Shown here: positions 29,031 to 31,459 of the stretch, one piece after another
Numbering within the stretch: position 1 is the first letter of the stretch
How the letters are laid out: the number at the start of each line of letters is the position of its first letter
From: Isoetes engelmannii
Taxonomy: Eukaryota; Streptophyta; Lycopodiopsida; Isoetales; Isoetaceae
Direction: 5' to 3'
Assembly: GCA_011763485.2 (NCBI GenBank)
Contig: JAANSK020288156.1
Span: 1 to 31,459 of the forward strand
DNA: 31,459 nt
Translations under genes and position numbers: made by a program
The notes under the pieces: model-generated
The model's database searches: none
What the model was told of the DNA's origin: nothing
Seen by the model: the letters and a program-made list of their open reading frames with translations, nothing else

Positions 29031-29426
29031 TTGAACGGAGCAAATATTACTGGAGTGTTGGCGGGATGGCTAGAAGATCATCAAAGTGCCATCCTTAGAA
29101 ATTCAGCAGGAAGGCATCCGGTACCAATCAATGGCAAACCAATGAGAAGCAAGGAGCATAAGCTCATCAATTGGTACTTGAATGAAATCGAGGATGACTC
29201 CATCACAAGCTTCACACCTGCTCTTGTGGAAATACTACATGGACCTGGGGCAATCAAATTGTCGATCAACGAGATACTGGTTGTAGAGGAGATACATTTG
29301 TTGAGGATATATAGGCATTATGTCCTTGTCTTAACAAGAAATTTAGGCAAAAGTTGGCTCTGGTCGCTTGATAATGGGTTCTCGAATGCTCGGCAGGACT
29401 GGTGGAAGGCAGAGGAACCTCGCTAA
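29031..29426 (+). CDS. Unrecognised 131-aa open frame
   Basis: Not recognised. The frame begins ATG and reads MNGANITGVLAGWLEDHQ, and later INWYLNEIEDD, GPGAIKLSINEILVVEEIH and SLDNGFSNARQDWWKAEEPR. The composition is balanced and protein-like, unlike the low-complexity frames nearby. Coding-like character may reach about 29530. No signal peptide, membrane helix or zinc motif is visible. It starts about 280 bp after the AFG1L stop on the same strand. It could be an exon of another gene, part of an unrecognised mobile element or an old virus copy, and I cannot decide between them. Confidence 0.35.
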   Translation: MNGANITGVLAGWLEDHQSAILRNSAGRHPVPINGKPMRSKEHKLINWYLNEIEDDSITSFTPALVEILHGPGAIKLSINEILVVEEIHLLRIYRHYVLVLTRNLGKSWLWSLDNGFSNARQDWWKAEEPR

Positions 29427-30055
29427 ATACCTGCACAACACTATTCAGGCTGCAGTCCAAAAAGGCATTTTGGCTAAACATAGGGTCCTTGCAGACAAAG
29501 AAGAATTGAAGGACCCCCAATCCAACCAATCATGATTAGATTTATCCTTTCTAATAAGACAATGAGCAAGAGTACATTTAATTAATGCAAACTGGAAATT
29601 AAACTTCATCTTGGTAGTGTCACACTTCACACTTCTTAGTAACAGTTTCCATTGATAAATGAATTAAATTCCTGTGAAACAAATAAAGGATATTCCACAC
29701 TTCATGTAACCATGAGATAATATAGCTCCAAAACACACGTCTGCCACTAAACTAGATAGGCAAGTCCTTGTAGTGCTACTTCTTGAATCCGGTACACAAC
29801 TGCAAATCCTCCTTCAAAAATTCTACAAAGGCATTAAGGGGCTATCAATTATCATCTTGCTTAAAGTGAATCCCAGTTGCCACTTTACCCATTTGCCTAA
29901 CTTTGTAGGCTTGTGAGGGCTATGCATGGGTCTTTCGTTTATGGGTCCTAATGAGGTATGATAGAACGTTGCAATATATAGTATAGTTTTAGGTTGCACC
30001 AGCTATATTTGTAATGTTTTAATTGCAATATAGAAGAAAAGAATGTTATGCCAAT
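29427..30055. other. Unassigned intergenic sequence
   Basis: No feature recognised apart from a possible continuation of the preceding coding-like stretch to about 29530. Confidence 0.4.
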
Positions 30056-30529
30056 TTATTTGTTGATAGGGAGAGCATATGACAAAGAGAGAATGCTATA
30101 TAAACTCACACAAGACAGAAAATAATATACCAATTTGCAGGCACAATGGAATAATAAGCAAATTTGTTTAAGAAGAAAGTACGACAAAGAGAGATAAAAT
30201 GAACACAACTTTACTTGAAGGTGATAGAGAGAGAATCTGAGAAAAGAAAGTAGAATGCTATACAAATTTACTTGAAGAGGATAGAAGTAGCATACTGCAA
30301 AGACGAACATAACTGATATAGAGTCAATTATCTTGCACATTATTAGTAGCTTGGGAGAGCAGTTTAAATGTTGATTTTGGTGAATTAGGATGGGAGGCTC
30401 GACTAAGCTAAGATATGTGGCAAGAAAAGGTAAGACAGAACAATAGAAGCTCATATACGAATAGAGTGCAAAGCAAATAATGTTGTGCATGCTAAAAGAG
30501 ATATTTATTACCGTAAGCCTTAAAGTCAT
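30056..30529. repeat. Purine-rich degenerate repeats
   Basis: Variants of GACAAAGAGAGA, GAATGCTATA and AATTTACTTGAAG recur over about 300 bp. The 157-codon minus-strand frame here is a by-product: it is Leu/Phe/Ser/Tyr-rich with no domain. Confidence 0.55.
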
Positions 30530-30905
30530 TGTGTTGACTTGAAACTTGGTATTTGGATCAACCTCTGTGATTCTACATGGTTAGAACTTCCAGGTTGCTT
30601 AAGGAAACCAATCTTGGTGCAAAACTTGCAAGAAAATATCAATTACTTTAGGATCCCTGAAGAAAAATGAGGCAGTTGCATTCAGACATGAATATCTCGA
30701 TATCTATTGATCCTTTTCAAATGATTTTTGGAGGAACAATCATAGAAAAGTTGTAGTGAGATGTAGGAAAGAACTTAGCTCAATTTGTATCTGGGATGAC
30801 TGAGAAAATCGGTTTCAAATTTGACAAAAAAAATTGGCCAGTGCACTTCATGAGACAAAATGATGTTTGAGATAAAATGAGGTATGTATACTCAAATGAT
30901 CATAT
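30530..30905. other. Unassigned sequence beside gag fragment
   Basis: AT-rich; it may be more of the minus-strand retroelement that begins at 30906, but no motif supports this. Confidence 0.35.
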
Positions 30906-31271
30906 CTAGAAGTTGTTAAACCTATTAGATAAAAGTTGTAGTACTTTAGAAAATACTTCAATGGACTTCTCAAAAGCTTCATAAATGGAATGAAAAATAT
31001 ATTTTGCTTGGATGTTATGTATCTTCTTGTAAACTGAAAACCATGGTTTGAGACCGCACAAACAAAAATGGATTAGGTGTTTAGTGGCTGGTAGCTCCAA
31101 GTTTCTTTTCTTGCACCTATGAATATATGAACACACTTTTTCCACATAATGAGGTACACTTTCCTTGTCTTCTATTCTCAAAGTATATAGTTGCTCAATC
31201 AACATCTCACTTGTAACGGGTACACTTTCCTTGTCTTCTATTCTCAAAGTATATAGTTGCTCAATCAACAT
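30906..31271 (-). mobile_element. LTR-retrotransposon gag fragment
   Basis: A 121-codon minus-strand frame has LRIEDKESVPHYVEKVCSYI, then HLIHFCLCGLKPWF and YEAFEKSIEV. This matches the retrotransposon gag pattern ('LR....ESV..Y......', 'F..GL.P', 'A...E'). The N-terminal part is duplicated in tandem. No LTR, protease or polymerase is visible, so it is a fragment of an old element. Confidence 0.55.
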
Positions 31272-31285
31272 CTCACTTGTAACGG
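31154..31285. repeat. Exact 66-bp tandem duplication
   Basis: 31154-31219 and 31220-31285 are identical by eye. Sixty-six is a multiple of three, and the duplication repeats a 22-residue block (MLIEQLYTLRIEDKESVP plus four) within the gag fragment. Confidence 0.9.
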
Positions 31286-31286
31286 G

Positions 31287-31459
31287 CCCATAGTAGACCG
31301 CTTGAGTATTCGATCCTTGGATGTGCTTGTGGCGCGTTCCTGAGACACCGGCATAAATGGGTAGAAGCGACTACTCAGTGTTAATTTCAACAGGATAATT
31401 TGGTTAGTCATCATTCAGTTCATATGCTTCCAGTTATACAGATGGAAAATATCGTGTCA
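31287..31459. other. Right edge, unassigned
   Basis: No recognisable feature; possibly upstream sequence of the minus-strand gag fragment. Confidence 0.35.

Noticed and set aside
30056-30529. 157-codon minus-strand frame as a membrane protein
   Set aside because: It arises from purine-rich degenerate repeats on the other strand; the hydrophobicity reflects base composition.

Overview
The window is plant nuclear DNA: split genes with GT-AG introns, Ty1/Copia and Ty3/Gypsy-type retrotransposon remains primed by initiator tRNA-Met, and plant L1-type LINE sequence with a zf-RVT zinc finger. The very long introns packed with old non-LTR elements suggest a large-genome seed-free plant, a fern being my best guess. 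That lineage call is an inference.

One host gene spans almost the whole window on the + strand: the 3' two thirds of an AFG1-like AAA ATPase (AFG1L/LACE1 family, normally mitochondrial). I found eight exons (1530-1640, 1716-1835, 1910-2040, 5030-5099, 8840-8932, 15426-15553, 23107-23260, 28680-28748). Their phases fit, and they join into 291 codons plus a stop with no internal stop. The first exons, which carry Walker A and Walker B, lie left of the window. Introns are 75, 74, 2989, 3740, 6493, 7553 and 5419 bp, so about 97% of the gene from 1530 on is intron.

Layout. 1-1529: tail of an upstream intron, with a Copia gag scrap (-) and the 5' part of a LINE (+). 2041-5029: intron with a LINE reverse-transcriptase fragment (-). 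5100-8839: intron with a decayed Copia element between two diverged LTRs. 8933-15425: LINE (-), a Gypsy-type LTR plus gag (+), a nested LTR (-), a 200-bp tandem duplication broken by a 100-N gap, and a Copia gag-protease piece (-). 15554-23106: three LINE fragments of one type, a more complete L1-type LINE with an A-tail at 20626, a strong 98-bp hairpin and low-complexity repeats. 23261-28679: TTAGGG-rich repeats and mostly unrecognised sequence. After the gene ends there is an unrecognised 131-aa frame (29031-29426) and a gag fragment (-) with a 66-bp tandem duplication.

I did not find a new biological system. The main result is the conserved gene hidden in its transposon-filled introns. The mobile elements look old and broken. 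I saw no tRNA, rRNA or CRISPR.
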